From Indolivaga alginatilytica (GTDB taxonomy: Bacteria > Bacteroidota > Bacteroidia > Bacteroidales > Dysgonomonadaceae): a stretch of 64,000 bases of DNA. Positions 17,403 to 26,388 of this stretch are shown in pieces (the first letter of the stretch is position 1; the number at the start of each line of letters is the position of its first letter). The stretch lies in assembly GCF_003201355.1 (NCBI RefSeq), contig NZ_QICL01000020.1, positions 1 to 64,000 of the forward strand, in the 5' to 3' direction. The notes below the pieces were generated by a model that had not been told where the DNA came from, ran no database searches, and saw only the letters and a list, made by a program, of their open reading frames with translations. The position numbers were made by a program, and so were the translations under genes.

Positions 17403-18458
17403 ATGTCAGAATCAATAAAAACAACATTCCTGTATAGCTTTCTTACCGATTCCAAGTATAGAATATTTAGACATGTACTACTGATTTTCTTTGTATTGGT
17501 TGTCATATGCTTTAATCAAACATATATTACGTATCAGCCCAGTTTGAAAGCATTAGGATCTAAACTATACTTACTGGCATTCATTACCACGGTCGCATAT
17601 ATAGTTATTGTTTACTTTAATCTGTATGTGCTGGTACCAAAATTGCTTTTAAAGAAAAAATACGTTTCATATATTACTGCATTATCGGCTTTGGTTTTGC
17701 TGCTTGTTATAGCTATTAACGCTCAGGAATACATCGCATATACCCTGTTAGATATACCTCATGTACGGAGTTCGTACCTCAATTATGTAACATTACTCGA
17801 TGGTATATCCAACTTCACAATCAATATGTTGTGTATCTCGGGAGGTTCGATGGTCGTTTTGCTAAAATACTGGATGGAAAACGAACAGGTTGTGAACCAA
17901 CTTCGAAATGAGCAGATGCAATCGGAGGTCGAACAGCTAAAAGACCAGATCAATCCTCAATTCCTGTTCAATATTTTAAACAGGGCGAGTACATTAACCA
18001 AGACCGATCCGAAGTTAGCATCGGATATGCTGTTGAAATTAAGCCATCTGTTGAGATATCAGCTCTATGATTGCAGCAGGGACAAAGTGTTGCTGAGTTC
18101 CGAAATCACCTTCCTGACCAATTATCTCGATCTCGAAAAATTGTATTTCGATAAGTTTGACTACTCTATATCTTCGCAGGGAGATGTACACAGGGTATTT
18201 GTTTCTCCTATGCTTTTCACTCCTTTTGTACAAAGCACAATAAATCGGATACAGACTCTGGATATAGAATCTTTTATGCACCTCCACTTTAAGGCGGATG
18301 ACGATACGGTTTATTTCACATACGACCTCAGCAACAACAAAATGCTGATAGATGATTCCGAATTTTCGGGTATTAAACAAAGGCTCAATTTGTTGTACAA
18401 CAGCAACTACGATCTTACGACCTCGAAAGGAATGATCGGATTGAAACTAAGGTCTTAG
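17403..18458 (+). CDS. LytS-like sensor pseudokinase
   Basis: The 351-aa protein has four hydrophobic segments (about 22-42, 54-78, 88-115, 134-157), a coiled coil, and a LytS-type His_kinase domain. The dimerisation motif reads QINPQFLFN where active family members have QINPHFLFN, so the phospho-acceptor histidine is Gln186. The ATP-binding N-box is also lost (FVQSTINR where the paralogue has FVENAVKHN), and the glycine-rich G-box is missing. It should therefore not autophosphorylate. It is clearly a paralogue of the next gene. A structural or sensory partner for the active kinase is the natural inference. Confidence 0.85.
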   Translation: MSESIKTTFLYSFLTDSKYRIFRHVLLIFFVLVVICFNQTYITYQPSLKALGSKLYLLAFITTVAYIVIVYFNLYVLVPKLLLKKKYVSYITALSALVLLLVIAINAQEYIAYTLLDIPHVRSSYLNYVTLLDGISNFTINMLCISGGSMVVLLKYWMENEQVVNQLRNEQMQSEVEQLKDQINPQFLFNILNRASTLTKTDPKLASDMLLKLSHLLRYQLYDCSRDKVLLSSEITFLTNYLDLEKLYFDKFDYSISSQGDVHRVFVSPMLFTPFVQSTINRIQTLDIESFMHLHFKADDDTVYFTYDLSNNKMLIDDSEFSGIKQRLNLLYNSNYDLTTSKGMIGLKLRS

Positions 18459-18463
18459 ACCTT
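18449..18463 (+). repeat. Short palindrome containing pseudokinase stop codon
   Basis: aaggtcttagacctt, followed by tttattg. Here the TAG stop (18456-18458) lies in the centre of the palindrome. The preceding codons LKL match the end of the paralogous kinase, so the palindrome adds only Arg-Ser before stopping. Confidence 0.65.
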
Positions 18464-18476
18464 TTTATTGTCCTGG

Positions 18477-18540
18477 TGTAGGGGTGAATCTATGTGTTCA
18501 CCCATCTGTATCGGGCTGACACACAGGTCTGCCCCTACGA
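18477..18540 (+). repeat. Double-hairpin intergenic repeat
   Basis: The segment opens tgtaggggtgaa and closes with gtctgcccctacg, so its ends are inverted repeats. Inside are two hairpins: gggtgaa with ttcaccc, and gggctgac with ggtctgccc (one mismatch). This is the shape of small palindromic intergenic repeats seen in many bacteria. It sits between the two kinase genes and could act on their mRNA. Confidence 0.55.
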
Positions 18541-18589
18541 CTAAAAATATAGCATTAGATATTTTGTATTACTTAAATATGAAGATATA

Positions 18590-19705
18590 ATGATAAAGAA
18601 GATAGAGGATACTTTAAATGATTTTTTATTAAAGCCTCAATTCAGAATTTACAGGCATTTATTTCTATTGCTCGCCTCTGTAGCTGTTGCAATGAATATA
18701 TTGTGGGATGTGCCTGATAAGATTATCTGGACAGGTAGCCGCATCGGTATAGCCATTATATACCTGGGTACAACTATGGTGATGATATACTTTAATATCT
18801 ATGTATTAGTGCCAAAATTCCTGATAAAGAATAAATTCACCCAATACATTCTGTCTGCCATCGGTTTAGTAACATTTTCATTAATTGCAATTGTGATGAT
18901 GCAGGAGTTTCTGTATAGTACACCCGGCATTGCCCGGGAACATGTTGTAGAAAATGAGATTAATCCCAATGCTTATCCGGCGGAAGAAGATCAATCGGGA
19001 CTAATCTTAGCGGCTGTAGTCGGGATCACTTCATCCATATTCGGAACATCACTTCTTATTGCCGGAGTATCAGCCTTTATGCTTTTTAGATACTGGATAA
19101 TGAACAACCAACGTATCAGCGATCTGAAATCGGAAACCTTGCAATCGGAACTGAATTTTCTAAAGAGCCAGATAAATCCGCATTTCTTATTTAATATGCT
19201 GAACAACGCCAATATAATGGTGGATGAAGACCCAGAAATGGCTTCCCGGATACTGACAAAACTCGATGGTATGCTCCGTTATCAGATCAATGACAGTACG
19301 AGAGATAAGGTCGATTTAAAAGAAGATATACTATTCCTGACCAGCTTTCTGGATTTAGAAAAGACACGCCGCGATCACTTCGAATATAGCATTACCCAAG
19401 AGGGAGATTTAGATCATATAGAAGTGCCTCCATTATTGTTCATCCCCTTTGTGGAGAATGCCGTTAAGCACAATCCCGATAATAATAATCTATCGTATGT
19501 GTATCTTTTTTTTGAATTAAAAGACAATGAGTTAACATTTAAATGTAAAAACTCGAAGCCGGATAGACCCATTCAGCGAAAAGTTGGCGGATTAGGTTTA
19601 GCAAATATCCGAAGGCGGTTAGATTTATTGTATGGGAATAACTATTCCTTAGAATTAGAAGAAACAGAAACAACTTATACAGCCACTTTACAATTAAAAT
19701 TATGA
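18590..19705 (+). CDS. LytS-like sensor histidine kinase
   Basis: The 371-aa protein has four hydrophobic segments, a short coiled coil and a complete LytS-family kinase region. The phospho-acceptor is His198 in QINPHFLFN, the N-box is FVENAVKHN, and the G-box is GGLGLANI followed by RRRLDLLY. It should phosphorylate the LytTR regulator encoded next; the genes overlap by four bases (ATGA at 19702-19705), indicating translational coupling. The N-terminal half aligns with the upstream pseudokinase through the shared YFN-YVLVPK element. The signal is unknown; the TonB-dependent receptor upstream suggests nutrient or envelope sensing. Confidence 0.92.
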   Translation: MIKKIEDTLNDFLLKPQFRIYRHLFLLLASVAVAMNILWDVPDKIIWTGSRIGIAIIYLGTTMVMIYFNIYVLVPKFLIKNKFTQYILSAIGLVTFSLIAIVMMQEFLYSTPGIAREHVVENEINPNAYPAEEDQSGLILAAVVGITSSIFGTSLLIAGVSAFMLFRYWIMNNQRISDLKSETLQSELNFLKSQINPHFLFNMLNNANIMVDEDPEMASRILTKLDGMLRYQINDSTRDKVDLKEDILFLTSFLDLEKTRRDHFEYSITQEGDLDHIEVPPLLFIPFVENAVKHNPDNNNLSYVYLFFELKDNELTFKCKNSKPDRPIQRKVGGLGLANIRRRLDLLYGNNYSLELEETETTYTATLQLKL

Positions 19706-20412
19706 GATGTATTATTGTTGATGACGAGCCGATAGCTCGAAAAGGGATACAAAAAATAGTAGACCAAATCTCTGAACTGGAGTTACTCGATAGTTTTAAC
19801 AGTGCAGAAGCAGCCTCTATGTTTATGATGGGCAATCAGGTCGATCTGGTTTTTCTCGATATACAGATGCCGGGCATAAACGGAATAGAATTTGCGCGGA
19901 ACATACCCAAAAATACGCTGATTATCTTCACGACTGCTTACTCCGAATATGCTTTGGACAGTTACGAAGTAGAAGCTATAGGTTATCTCGTAAAACCAAT
20001 AGAACCCGAAAGGCTCAAAAAAGCGGTGGACAAGGCTATTTCGTATCATACCCTTTTATTGTCGGAAGAAAACAAAAGTGTAGGCAATGTAGAAGATGAA
20101 TATATTTTCGTAAAATCAGATCGCCGATATTTTAAAGTAAATCTAAAGGATATCCTTTTTATTGAGGGTTTGAAAGATTACGTTATTATCCAATTGGCAG
20201 AACAGCGTATCATTACCCGAATGAACCTGAAAACGATGCACGAACTGCTTCCGAAAAATAATTTCTTAAGGATAAACAGATCATATATAGTGAATAGCAC
20301 TCACATCGATTCGTTCGATAACAATGATATATTTATTCAAAAATATGAAATTGCAATAGGCAGCTTTTACAGAGACTCATTCTTCGAAGAGTTTGTATCA
20401 AAAAGGACATAA
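19702..20412 (+). CDS. LytTR-family response regulator
   Basis: The 236-aa protein has a receiver domain (1-about 118) with the acidic pair D7/D8, phospho-acceptor D53 (LVFLDIQMPG) and the conserved K after GYLV. It is followed by a LytTR DNA-binding domain (about 132-230; ILFIEGLKDYVII, then FLRINRSYIVN). It binds direct repeats upstream of target genes once phosphorylated. Together with the preceding kinase it forms a complete two-component pair; the most likely target is the upstream TonB-dependent receptor operon (inferred). A strong terminator follows directly. Confidence 0.93.
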   Translation: MRCIIVDDEPIARKGIQKIVDQISELELLDSFNSAEAASMFMMGNQVDLVFLDIQMPGINGIEFARNIPKNTLIIFTTAYSEYALDSYEVEAIGYLVKPIEPERLKKAVDKAISYHTLLLSEENKSVGNVEDEYIFVKSDRRYFKVNLKDILFIEGLKDYVIIQLAEQRIITRMNLKTMHELLPKNNFLRINRSYIVNSTHIDSFDNNDIFIQKYEIAIGSFYRDSFFEEFVSKRT

Positions 20413-20413
20413 G

Positions 20414-20444
20414 AAAATCGCCTGCATTTTTTGCAGGCGATTTT
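20414..20444 (+). terminator. Intrinsic terminator of the receptor/two-component operon
   Basis: Perfect 13-bp stem (aaaatcgcctgca with tgcaggcgatttt) with loop ttttt and trailing T run, two bases after the regulator stop codon. Confidence 0.9.
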
Positions 20445-20472
20445 TGTATATTCTTGTAAATAAATCGAACCG

Positions 20473-20930
20473 GTAGTTGAATAGGCTGTAATATACGCTC
20501 ATTTTTTACTGACGCACCTCTATCGAGGTTTGTCTTTCATTTTGCCTTGATGCAAAACGAAACAAAAGATCAAGACTCTGCCTTTTGCTTTGGCCTCGAT
20601 ACGTGCTCCGAAAGCGAAAACAAAAAAATACTTTCGACTTTGATTTCTTTTTGTTTTTTACGCTTTCTTCCCACATCGGGTACCCCGTACAACCGCCAAT
20701 GTCGAAAGCCTGACGGGCGTAAGCAAAGCCGACGTTTACTTCGGGGGTGAGGAATCCGTTCAACGAAGCAGTCGTTAAGAATAAAATGTAAAGAGTCCGA
20801 CAGGACGGCTTATTTTATTCCGACAGCAAGTTGCTAACGGATCACCACCGTAAGTGGTCGGCAAAGACTTTTTGGTTCCTTTTGCGGCTTTGGGCAAAAG
20901 GAACACAAGCAATCTTTGATTGTGCGTAGG
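20473..20930 (+). repeat. Dispersed repeat of about 460 bp, copy A
   Basis: From gtagttgaatagg to tgtgcgtag this segment matches 22708-23166 nearly base for base and 26389-26764 in reverse orientation. It contains an 85-codon open frame on the minus strand (20506-20763, beginning MNGFLTPEVNVG), preserved imperfectly between copies. I do not treat it as a gene. No target duplication was found. Confidence 0.85.
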
Positions 20931-20993
20931 AAATTAATAAATTAAAAAAGAACATCTGTTAGCGACAATCCAACTACTGATTCCCATAAATAA

Positions 20994-22286
20994 TTAGTCG
21001 GTTATCACCCATCCTGTTGCTAAAGTGTAAAGCAGCCATAAGTTTAATAATGTCACAATAGCGGCTATTGTATAGAGCATATATTTAGTCCGTGACTTAT
21101 TGGCATATTTTCCCATTACCTCTTTGGATGAGGTCAGGCGTACCTGTAAAAATACTGTAATTGGTAATTGCATGCTCAATACTGCCTGAGAAATAATCAG
21201 CCCCTTAAACGGATTGCTGATAACGAATATAATCAGGAGAGCCACTCCCAAAGAGATGGCGACTCCTGTGCGCGAATGTATATCTTTGATATTATAAGGT
21301 TCGTCGTACATTCCTGCAAAAATAGAACCTGCGGCAATTCCCGAAGTCATGGAAGACGATATACCTGCAAATAAAAGAGCGATAGCAAAGACAACAGCGG
21401 CATTTGTGCCTAATAATGGTTCCAGGAGGCTTTTGGCTTGTTGTAAATCGTCCACAATCAATCCCTCTCTGAAGAATGTGGAGGCAGCCAATAAAATCAT
21501 GGCACTATTGATTGCCCATCCGATAACCATCGAGAACAGGGTGTCGAAAAACTCATATTTCAGTTGCTTTTCAATGACTTTATCATCTTTCAGGTTCCAT
21601 TCCCTGCTTTGAATAACTTCCGAGTGTAGAAAAAGGTTGTGGGGCATAACCACTGCGCCCAATACACTCATAATAATAAGAATACTCCCTTCGGGCATAG
21701 AAGGCGTAACCCATGCTACAGCAGCTTCCTTCCATTCTATATCGACCAGAAAAAGTTCATATATAAATGATAATCCGATAAGAGACACAAAGGCAATGAT
21801 ATACCGTTCTATCTTCTTGTATGAATTGGAGAACATCATGCAAGCCACAAAGATCGTGACCAGAATAGCGCCTATCTTTATAGGCACATCAAAAAGCATC
21901 TGAAGGGCAATAGCTCCTCCCAGTATTTCGGCAAGTGATGTGGAGACAGATGCACCGATAGCAGACCATAGCGTGACCCGTGAGGCTCGGCGAGACAGGT
22001 ATTTGTTGGCGGCTTCCGATAAACATAATCCTGTAACAATGCCTAAGTGAGCGACATTGTGCTGGAGTATTACCAACATAACAGTGGATAGTGTTACGAC
22101 CCATAAGAGAGTATATCCGAATTCCGACCCTGCCGCAAAGTTGGAAGCCCAGTTTCCGGGATCAATAAAGCCTACCGTAACTAATAATCCGGGACCTATG
22201 TATTTTAACAGTTCAAAAGCTCCCGACTTTAATTTGGGATCTTTCTTCTTATAGTCTTTTCGTAATTTCTGCCAAAAATTTTTCAT
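20994..22286 (-). CDS. mntH: NRAMP-family divalent metal transporter (MntH-like)
   Basis: The 430-aa membrane protein has about eleven hydrophobic segments. It carries the metal-binding signatures of NRAMP transporters: GFIDPGNWA in the first helix (DPGN) and VVMPHNLFLHS in helix 6 (MPHN). It imports Mn(II), and possibly Fe(II), with protons across the inner membrane. The length is normal. A promoter with both boxes lies about 20 bases upstream, so it is expressed alone. Three GGTGAC repeats further upstream may be operator sites. It is bracketed by two copies of the 460-bp dispersed repeat. Confidence 0.93.
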   Translation of the reverse strand: MKNFWQKLRKDYKKKDPKLKSGAFELLKYIGPGLLVTVGFIDPGNWASNFAAGSEFGYTLLWVVTLSTVMLVILQHNVAHLGIVTGLCLSEAANKYLSRRASRVTLWSAIGASVSTSLAEILGGAIALQMLFDVPIKIGAILVTIFVACMMFSNSYKKIERYIIAFVSLIGLSFIYELFLVDIEWKEAAVAWVTPSMPEGSILIIMSVLGAVVMPHNLFLHSEVIQSREWNLKDDKVIEKQLKYEFFDTLFSMVIGWAINSAMILLAASTFFREGLIVDDLQQAKSLLEPLLGTNAAVVFAIALLFAGISSSMTSGIAAGSIFAGMYDEPYNIKDIHSRTGVAISLGVALLIIFVISNPFKGLIISQAVLSMQLPITVFLQVRLTSSKEVMGKYANKSRTKYMLYTIAAIVTLLNLWLLYTLATGWVITD

Positions 22287-22312
22287 ATAGTGGTTTTGAA
22301 GCTCGATTTTAG

Positions 22313-22342
22313 CAAAGTTAGTATAAATGGGTATATCTCAAA
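22313..22342 (-). promoter_or_regulatory. Promoter of the mntH-like gene
   Basis: The minus strand carries TTTG (22342-22339) and TAACTTTG (22320-22313) separated by 18 bases, fitting the Bacteroidetes sigma factor consensus. The predicted start is about 20 bases before the ATG. Confidence 0.7.
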
Positions 22343-22411
22343 TTTATGGGTTTGTTTTTTTTGATGTCTCACGTCTCCACCTTCAATCCAATAGAAAATA
22401 GTTACACAACA

Positions 22412-22530
22412 GGGTGACAAGAGTCACAAAAAGTAATCGATAAAGTAACAAAGGTGACTAAAAAGTGTTACTTTTCTGATTTTGTTAATATGTTGTTTAT
22501 CAGTAATTAATGATTTAAAAGGTGACAAAA
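22412..22530. promoter_or_regulatory. Repeated GGTGAC sites upstream of mntH-like gene
   Basis: GGTGAC occurs at 22413, 22453 and 22521 on the plus strand, each in an A-rich context. The first is part of a perfect palindrome, gtgac-4 bases-gtcac (22414-22427). They lie 90-210 bases upstream of the mntH promoter. They could bind a metal-responsive repressor, but no regulator gene is nearby. Nothing else is seen in the 420-base gap. Confidence 0.35.
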
Positions 22531-22707
22531 GTCTAAGTACATGACAAAAATTTTATAGGATTTGTATTTATCTGACAATAAGGGTTTAACAACCATTGTG
22601 CTATATTGTCTAGTCCATACTTAAAGATACTTTTCGCTTTTTTGCCATGTTTTAGTAATCGTATTCTTTTGATTTTTTTGTCTATATATATTCCCGTATG
22701 CCAATCA

Positions 22708-23166
22708 GTAGTTGAATAGGTGGTAATAAAGGCTCATTTTTTACTGACGCACCTCTATCGAGGTTTGTCTTTCATTTTGCCTTGATGCAAAACGAAACAA
22801 AAGATCAAGACTGTGCCTCTTTGCTTTGGCCTTGATAGGTGATCCGAAAGCGAAAACAAAAAATTACCTTTGACTTTGATTTCTTTTTGTTTTTTACGCT
22901 TTCCTCCCACATCGGGTGCCCCGTGCAATAGACAAGGTCGGAGAGCCTGACGGGCGTAAGCAAAGCCGACGTTTACTTCGGGGGTGAGGTATCCGTTCAA
23001 CGAAGCAGTCGATAAGAATAAAATGTAAAGAGTCCGACAGGACGGCTTATTTTATTCCGACGGCAAGTTGATAACGGATCACACCCGTAGTGGTCGGCAA
23101 AGACTTTTTGGTTCCTTTTGCGGCTTTGGGCAAAAGGAACACAAGCAATCTCTGATTGCGCGTAGG
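22708..23166 (+). repeat. Dispersed repeat of about 460 bp, copy B
   Basis: It matches copy A over its whole length, with scattered substitutions and small indels. It lies directly after the end of the DUF1349 gene's transcript direction, 24 bases from its stop codon. Confidence 0.85.
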
Positions 23167-23190
23167 ATAAATAACTTAAATGAGCATTTA

Positions 23191-23862
23191 TTACTCACCG
23201 CTTCTTATATCATTCAGTTTTTTTACAGAATAACTTATATCCGAAAACACGCTTTCAAAAGATTCTCCTTTAGGCGATTGTGATAAAAATCCTATTTTCA
23301 GATTGCTTGCCGGATTGAGGTAAAAATAACGAGCCATATTCCAATATTTTCCGTCTGTGGAATAATGAAATGCATAAGCACCGTTTCCAAGTCCTGCAAT
23401 TCTCAGGTATACTTCTTCTTTTGGAATTACTTCGTTGTTACTGTCGTCCGAAAACTCATTATTAACTACCGTAACAACCATAGGTTTGTATTGAGGTGAA
23501 TATTCAAAGCATAGTTTTGCCCACTGGTTTGTATTTCCGTAAATCATAAGTACCCCCGCATCAAAAACCGATTTAAACTTCACCGACACCTTACAACTGA
23601 ATAAGAAGGTTTCGTCGGGAGTAAATAAAGCCATTGGTGCAGTATCGGCACGGGATAACCCTTGCGGATCAACAAATAGACGGGAGCCTTTTCCCGCATT
23701 GAGCGTAAACGTATTACCCGACACATTCCAGTTAAGCGGAGTATTGACCCAGCTTATTTCTTTGGGGATAGAACTTATCTCTACTTTTTTCTGGTCAGAT
23801 TGAGCTATACACAGTTGTATACAGCAGGAGAAACAGATAAACGGGATTAATAATTTTCTCAT
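23191..23862 (-). CDS. Secreted DUF1349 (concanavalin-like) protein
   Basis: The 224-aa protein starting at MRKLLIPFICF has a signal peptide ending CIAQS. The mature part matches DUF1349: an opening IPKEISWVNTPLNW strand, DETFLFSCKVSVKF, DAGVLMIYGN, WAKLCFEY, and the C-terminal NLKIGFLSQSP. These are the strands of a jelly-roll fold related to concanavalin A-like lectins. A role in carbohydrate binding is possible but unproven. An ATG 17 codons upstream (23913) is open but would bury the signal peptide, so the later start is chosen. Stands alone between repeat copy B and the EamA gene. Confidence 0.82.
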   Translation of the reverse strand: MRKLLIPFICFSCCIQLCIAQSDQKKVEISSIPKEISWVNTPLNWNVSGNTFTLNAGKGSRLFVDPQGLSRADTAPMALFTPDETFLFSCKVSVKFKSVFDAGVLMIYGNTNQWAKLCFEYSPQYKPMVVTVVNNEFSDDSNNEVIPKEEVYLRIAGLGNGAYAFHYSTDGKYWNMARYFYLNPASNLKIGFLSQSPKGESFESVFSDISYSVKKLNDIRSGE

Positions 23863-24014
23863 AGCATTCAGATATTGAGTGTTATATATAGTTGTAAAGC
23901 ATAGAAAAGCCATTAAACGATTAAAGGTAAAAATAAATTATTTATTACCATCCTTAAGAAGTCTTATTTCACTAATTATGAGTCTTCTAAGATGGGAATA
24001 GTATCGGGCTAAAT

Positions 24015-24926
24015 TTACACTTTACTTTCTTTCGAAAAATATTTCGCCAGATATTCATTAAAGACAATCCCGAATACAATGAGGAATAGCCCCAGATAGG
24101 TCGTGAAATAGATTTGTTCTCCTAAGATGATATGTATCAAGAATAGCGAAAGGAAAGGAGAAAGATAGCACATTTGGTTGATCAGAGCAGGATTATTCGT
24201 TTTGCGGATAGCCAAGCCGAAAAACACAAAAGGTATTCCCATCTCGAATATTCCCACATAGATACTGGATAATAAACCCTGAGCCGAACTCAGGTTGATG
24301 CCTACAAAAACAGACGCTATCAGTAAATAAACAGAGCCGAATAAGAAACTGAGGAAAAGGGCAATTGTACCATCTACCGCTTTATTCAGATTGTTTATAA
24401 TCCAGTATAAAGCCCATAGGCAAGCACTTAACAGAGCTAAAAGTAACCCTGCCATAGGTAAACTCTGCCCGCCTATTCCCCCCGATAACAAAGAGATAAG
24501 AGCTACTCCGCTCAAAGACAGGAACATTCCTGCGTACTTGACTTTCGGGATCGGTTTGTGTGCAAATATTGCCAGTAAAATCAAAAGTATAATAGGCCAT
24601 GAGTAATTGATAGGCTGTGCTATCTGCGCAGGCAGAAGGGCATACGCCTTGAATAAAACCAGATAATAAGCAACGGGATTTACGAGACCGACTAAGGCAA
24701 ACCACTCCCATTGTCGGGCAGGGACTTTTCCGAGATCAGTCCATTTCTTCTGAATGGTCATAACAATACCGAAAATGATTAAAGCGGTCAGACTGGCGAC
24801 CAGTAACATTTCGAAATGAGAAAAATGACGCAACGCCATCTTAAACATAGTAGCCACTGTTGACCAGCTTAACACTGCTATTGTTGTATATAGCAGGGCT
24901 TTGTTGTTCTCTTGGGAATTTGTCAT
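24015..24926 (-). CDS. EamA/DMT-superfamily transporter
   Basis: The 303-aa inner-membrane protein has ten hydrophobic segments in two repeated halves, each an EamA domain (first about 12-145, second about 158-292, with the typical GVALISLLSGG turn between). The family exports metabolites such as amino acids. The start codon overlaps the stop of the upstream aminopeptidase (ATGA at 24926-24923), so the two are translated together. An exporter coupled to a dipeptide-cleaving enzyme suggests removal of a peptide-derived amino acid, which is inference only. Confidence 0.88.
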   Translation of the reverse strand: MTNSQENNKALLYTTIAVLSWSTVATMFKMALRHFSHFEMLLVASLTALIIFGIVMTIQKKWTDLGKVPARQWEWFALVGLVNPVAYYLVLFKAYALLPAQIAQPINYSWPIILLILLAIFAHKPIPKVKYAGMFLSLSGVALISLLSGGIGGQSLPMAGLLLALLSACLWALYWIINNLNKAVDGTIALFLSFLFGSVYLLIASVFVGINLSSAQGLLSSIYVGIFEMGIPFVFFGLAIRKTNNPALINQMCYLSPFLSLFLIHIILGEQIYFTTYLGLFLIVFGIVFNEYLAKYFSKESKV

Positions 24927-26296
24927 CTCAAAGCTTCGACTTCGTTAGTAGTCAACGGAATTTTCTTGCCCAGCCTGTGAGATCCTGTTTCTGTTATCAG
25001 ATAGTCTTCCTCGTTTCTTAAGCCTCCGAAGTTTTTGTATGCCTCCACTTTATCGTAATCGATAAATTCGGTGAACTTCTTTTCGGCTCTCCATTGGTCT
25101 ATTAATTGGGGAATGAAATAGATTCCCGGTTCGATTGTGAGCACAAAGCCTGCTTCAAGCTCCCGTCCCAGACGAAGTGATTTCCGCCCGAACTGTGTGC
25201 TTTTGGGCTTGCCGTTATAACCCACCCAGACTTCGCCCAGATTCTCCATATCATGTACATCGAGCCCCATCATATGCCCCAGACCGCAAGGGTAAAACAA
25301 GGCGTGGGCCCCTGCACGGACTGCATCTTCGGCACTGCCTTTCATCAAGCCTAAAGAGGCAAGGCCTTCGCAAATAACTTTAGCCGAAAGATCGTATACA
25401 TCACTGAACGGAATTCGGGGACGTAAAGCCTCAACGGATGCCGTATGAGAGGCTACCTGAATATCATATATCTCTTTCTGACGGGATGTGAATTTCTTTC
25501 CGGCAGGTATTGTAGACGACATATCTCCGGCATATCCCATTGGGGTTTCGGCTCCGGCATCTATCAGTACCATGTCTCCTTCTTTTATTGTATTTCCGTG
25601 AAAATGATTGTGTAGTGTTTCGCCGTTTATTGTGGCAATGGTCGGAAACGAAAGCCTTCCTCCCGAAGCATAGGCTACCTCCTCAAGAGCTGCGGCAATC
25701 TCGTATTCTTTCATGCCGACTCGAACCGATCTTATTGCAGCTAAATGCATTTCGGCGGTAATATCACATGCTTTCTCTATTTCGACAATTTCTTCTTTCG
25801 ATTTATAAATCCGCTGATTTACAACTCCCTGTATAAAGGGGATAGAAGCCGTTTGCCGAGATGGCTTTATGCCGAACCAGTTCATGAGTTTTATTTCATG
25901 TTCGGCTCTGTATGGGGGCAGGTAATGTGTTTTTTGCCCTTTATCGGTCGCCTTCGATAAATAATCGTGTATCGAATTATAGGGTAAGGTTGAATAGATT
26001 CCTGTTTTTTCGCTTTTTTCTTTTAGTGAAGGCTGTATTCCCATCCATACAATTTCATCCATGGTAAGCTCATCACCGAAGATAATTTCCTTATCGTCAT
26101 CTATATTGATAATGGCTGTTAATCTGGGGTAGGAAAGTCCGAAATAATACAGAAATGTGGAATCTTGCCTGAAAGGATATGTGTTATCCTCGTAATTCAT
26201 CCCGCAATCGTCGTTCCCGATAAATAACAGAACTCCCGAACCGATTGTTTCTTTTAATATGCTACGGCGTTTAATATAGGTTTCTTTTGAAAACAT
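24923..26296 (-). CDS. pepP: Aminopeptidase P (Xaa-Pro aminopeptidase, M24B)
   Basis: The 457-aa protein has the AMP_N domain (about 1-135; GSGVLLFIGND) and a complete M24 catalytic domain. The metal ligands are visible in LIDAGAE, GDMSSTIP, GLGHMMGLDVHDME, TIEPGIY and the C-terminal GGLRNEED (the usual RIE/RxED Glu). It removes an N-terminal amino acid preceding proline, in the cytoplasm. The length is normal for PepP. It is first in a two-gene unit with the EamA transporter. It is unrelated in layout to the truncated three-domain enzyme at 3436. Confidence 0.92.
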   Translation of the reverse strand: MFSKETYIKRRSILKETIGSGVLLFIGNDDCGMNYEDNTYPFRQDSTFLYYFGLSYPRLTAIINIDDDKEIIFGDELTMDEIVWMGIQPSLKEKSEKTGIYSTLPYNSIHDYLSKATDKGQKTHYLPPYRAEHEIKLMNWFGIKPSRQTASIPFIQGVVNQRIYKSKEEIVEIEKACDITAEMHLAAIRSVRVGMKEYEIAAALEEVAYASGGRLSFPTIATINGETLHNHFHGNTIKEGDMVLIDAGAETPMGYAGDMSSTIPAGKKFTSRQKEIYDIQVASHTASVEALRPRIPFSDVYDLSAKVICEGLASLGLMKGSAEDAVRAGAHALFYPCGLGHMMGLDVHDMENLGEVWVGYNGKPKSTQFGRKSLRLGRELEAGFVLTIEPGIYFIPQLIDQWRAEKKFTEFIDYDKVEAYKNFGGLRNEEDYLITETGSHRLGKKIPLTTNEVEALR

Positions 26297-26388
26297 AGTA
26301 TTTCTTTTAATTTTCGATTAATCATCCTGAGTGTATTATATCTTTATAATTGTTGGATTATATAAAACGCTCTTTTAAGCTATTTATA

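Noticed and set aside
20506-20763. 85-codon frame in dispersed repeat copy A (also 22755-23000 in copy B)
   Set aside because: The frames differ in length and sequence between copies by indels, and copy C lacks part; better explained as a non-coding repeat.
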